From assembly GCA_914767885.1 (NCBI GenBank), contig CAJZBQ010000053.1, positions 558,001 through 622,000 on the forward strand: a DNA stretch of 64,000 nt. Direction: 5' to 3'. Under the pieces are notes generated by a model. That model saw only the letters and a program-made list of their open reading frames with translations, searched no databases and was not told where the DNA came from. The stretch comes from Blepharisma stoltei. Lineage: Eukaryota > Ciliophora > Heterotrichea > Heterotrichida > Blepharismidae. The position numbers were made by a program, and so were the translations under genes. Below are positions 62,929 to 64,000 of the stretch, piece by piece; the stretch's first letter is position 1; every line of letters begins with the position of its first letter.

Positions 62929-64000
62929 ATGTTGAGGCCTTATTTTATTTACCATTTGATATATTATCTCAATATGACATTACTGTCTTTCTTTTTATCC
63001 TCAACAGACCGTTACCAAAAAGTCGATGCTTATTTTCTATTCATGCTTCCTGTTGTGGATCAATTCTTCCTTTGGATCATATAAATCCTAAAGAAAAGAA
63101 AAGGAGCCCAAAAAGCAGCGGAAATGGAAGATTCCAATTTATTCATCTGTGCTTATTGAATGATATTCTTTGTTTTGGGTATGAGCTATATAAACTATCA
63201 ATAACTCATAGCTATTATTATAGCTGAAGGGCATGTTAGTGCGATCAGATTTTAATTTCTCATGAATTCTTCCATAAGTCTGGTGTGCTAGGCAAATTAG
63301 TGGGAACTTTAGACATGCTTAAAAGCCTGCATATGCATTTTACTCAGAGTATCTATATGTGTATCATAAAAATGGCGACTCGGGTAATCTTGTAACTTTA
63401 AAACTCACAAAACCTTTATGAGTCCATTTCTGCAGTAATTAAAAAAAATTTTTTTACTGCTGGAAAAGGAAATCGAAAGCTTTAATAAAGCAAGGCAAAT
63501 CCCTTTGGGTATAAAAATAAGCTGATTATTGATTAATTTATTTATTTTTATGCTTTATTTTCGCATGATTTAGCTTTAAATCGTTTATGGTATTTTTAAG
63601 TCAAACTTTGCTTTCTGTATTTATATTGAAATTATCAATTATGCTCATCATTATGGATTAAAAAGAAAAGAAATAAAACTTGGAGTATGCAAGCTTGCAA
63701 CTATCAAGCACTCGTGGAATGCCCATACTTTTTGCAAAGCATATTTCTACTAAAACCTCATAGACATTAAGACCATTATGTAATAGTATTTAAACCATAT
63801 CAAATTTAAGCAGTTCTGAGAGTCAAAATCTTCATTGTCGCTATATCCAAGCTGCACTCCTACTGCTCTAATGCCTTCTGTATGGTTTTTCGATTACAAA
63901 TCCTATTTCTGAAGGCACGAAAGAGTAGGATAAGCCGACTTCTGAACAAATGAAGAATCCAACTGATTCTTTTAGCATTTCTTGTGCTTCAAGCGAGTAT
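62929..64000 (+). pseudogene. decayed second copy of the AlkB-type gene
   Basis: Starts MLRPYFIYHLIYYLN and follows the gene at 60958 nearly to the window end: STDRYQKV, ILPLDHINP, a broken HEFFHK, GTLDMLKSLHMHF, KHSWNA and PIxEGTKE are recognisable, but in different frames with many single-base indels and stops. The His boxes are damaged. The copy continues to the window edge, so its end is not seen. It may be germline-limited or carried into the macronucleus as junk; the sequence cannot tell. Confidence 0.85.

Overview
The window reads as germline (micronuclear) DNA of a heterotrich ciliate close to Blepharisma. Three sequence facts support this. (1) TGA is read as tryptophan: conserved Trp positions such as WDTAGQE of a Rab GTPase, DHHC..W of a palmitoyltransferase and the last motifs of MUS81 are TGA, while every gene I can close ends in TAA or TAG. 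(2) Eleven spliceosomal introns are exactly 15 nt, GTA...AG. (3) Almost every second gene is broken by insertions whose precise removal restores an uninterrupted frame; in 17 genes the remaining length is then divisible by three. These insertions behave as internal eliminated sequences (IESs), so the CDS spans below include DNA that must be deleted during macronuclear development. The organism name is inferred; the code, introns and insertions are seen directly.

Layout. 1-10 kb: hypothetical and coiled-coil genes, a Rab1-like GTPase, a SABATH-type methyltransferase, eIF5 (three IESs) and a TSNAXIP1-like protein. 10-21 kb: MUS81, a p32/MAM33 protein, MOB4, two small genes, ribosomal protein eL13, the mitochondrial SAM carrier SLC25A26, gamma-tubulin complex protein 5 and a DHHC palmitoyltransferase. 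21-31 kb: an IQCE-like EF-hand protein, two membrane proteins, an AT-hook-like protein and about 2.3 kb of gene-free AT-rich DNA. 31-41 kb: acetyl-CoA synthetase (three IESs), U6 snRNA, a coiled-coil gene, kinesin-1 (three IESs), then a 2.2 kb stack of nested elements. 41-56 kb: a same-strand, tightly packed run (gaps 12-35 bp): double cNMP-binding protein, PG-rich-repeat axonemal-type protein, coiled-coil protein, DPH1 and a WD40-TRP channel fusion. 56-64 kb: ALG5, a MORN protein, a leucine-rich-repeat protein, an AlkB-type membrane hydroxylase and a decayed second copy of it.

Inserted DNA. Two main classes dominate. One is MITEs with C-rich ends (CTCCCCCC...), at least 16 copies of the main family, matching what is known of the Pogo-derived MITE of Blepharisma; two other families share its end architecture but not its sequence, and one still carries a Pogo/CENP-B-type helix-turn-helix fragment. 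The other is twelve GC-richer SINE-like insertions of about 370-650 bp (longer where they carry nested insertions) with a 5' AATAAAATGG-like start, mostly a 3' short tandem repeat, and 9-16 bp target-site duplications. Eight of these sit inside coding exons, and in at least five the duplication contains no TA, yet removing the element plus one duplication restores the protein. That is the most interesting signal here. Short IESs (49-148 bp) complete the picture.

Functionally the genes are ordinary housekeeping and ciliary/cytoskeletal genes (kinesin, GCP5, PG-rich-repeat protein, IQCE-like, TSNAXIP1-like); they form no pathway operon.
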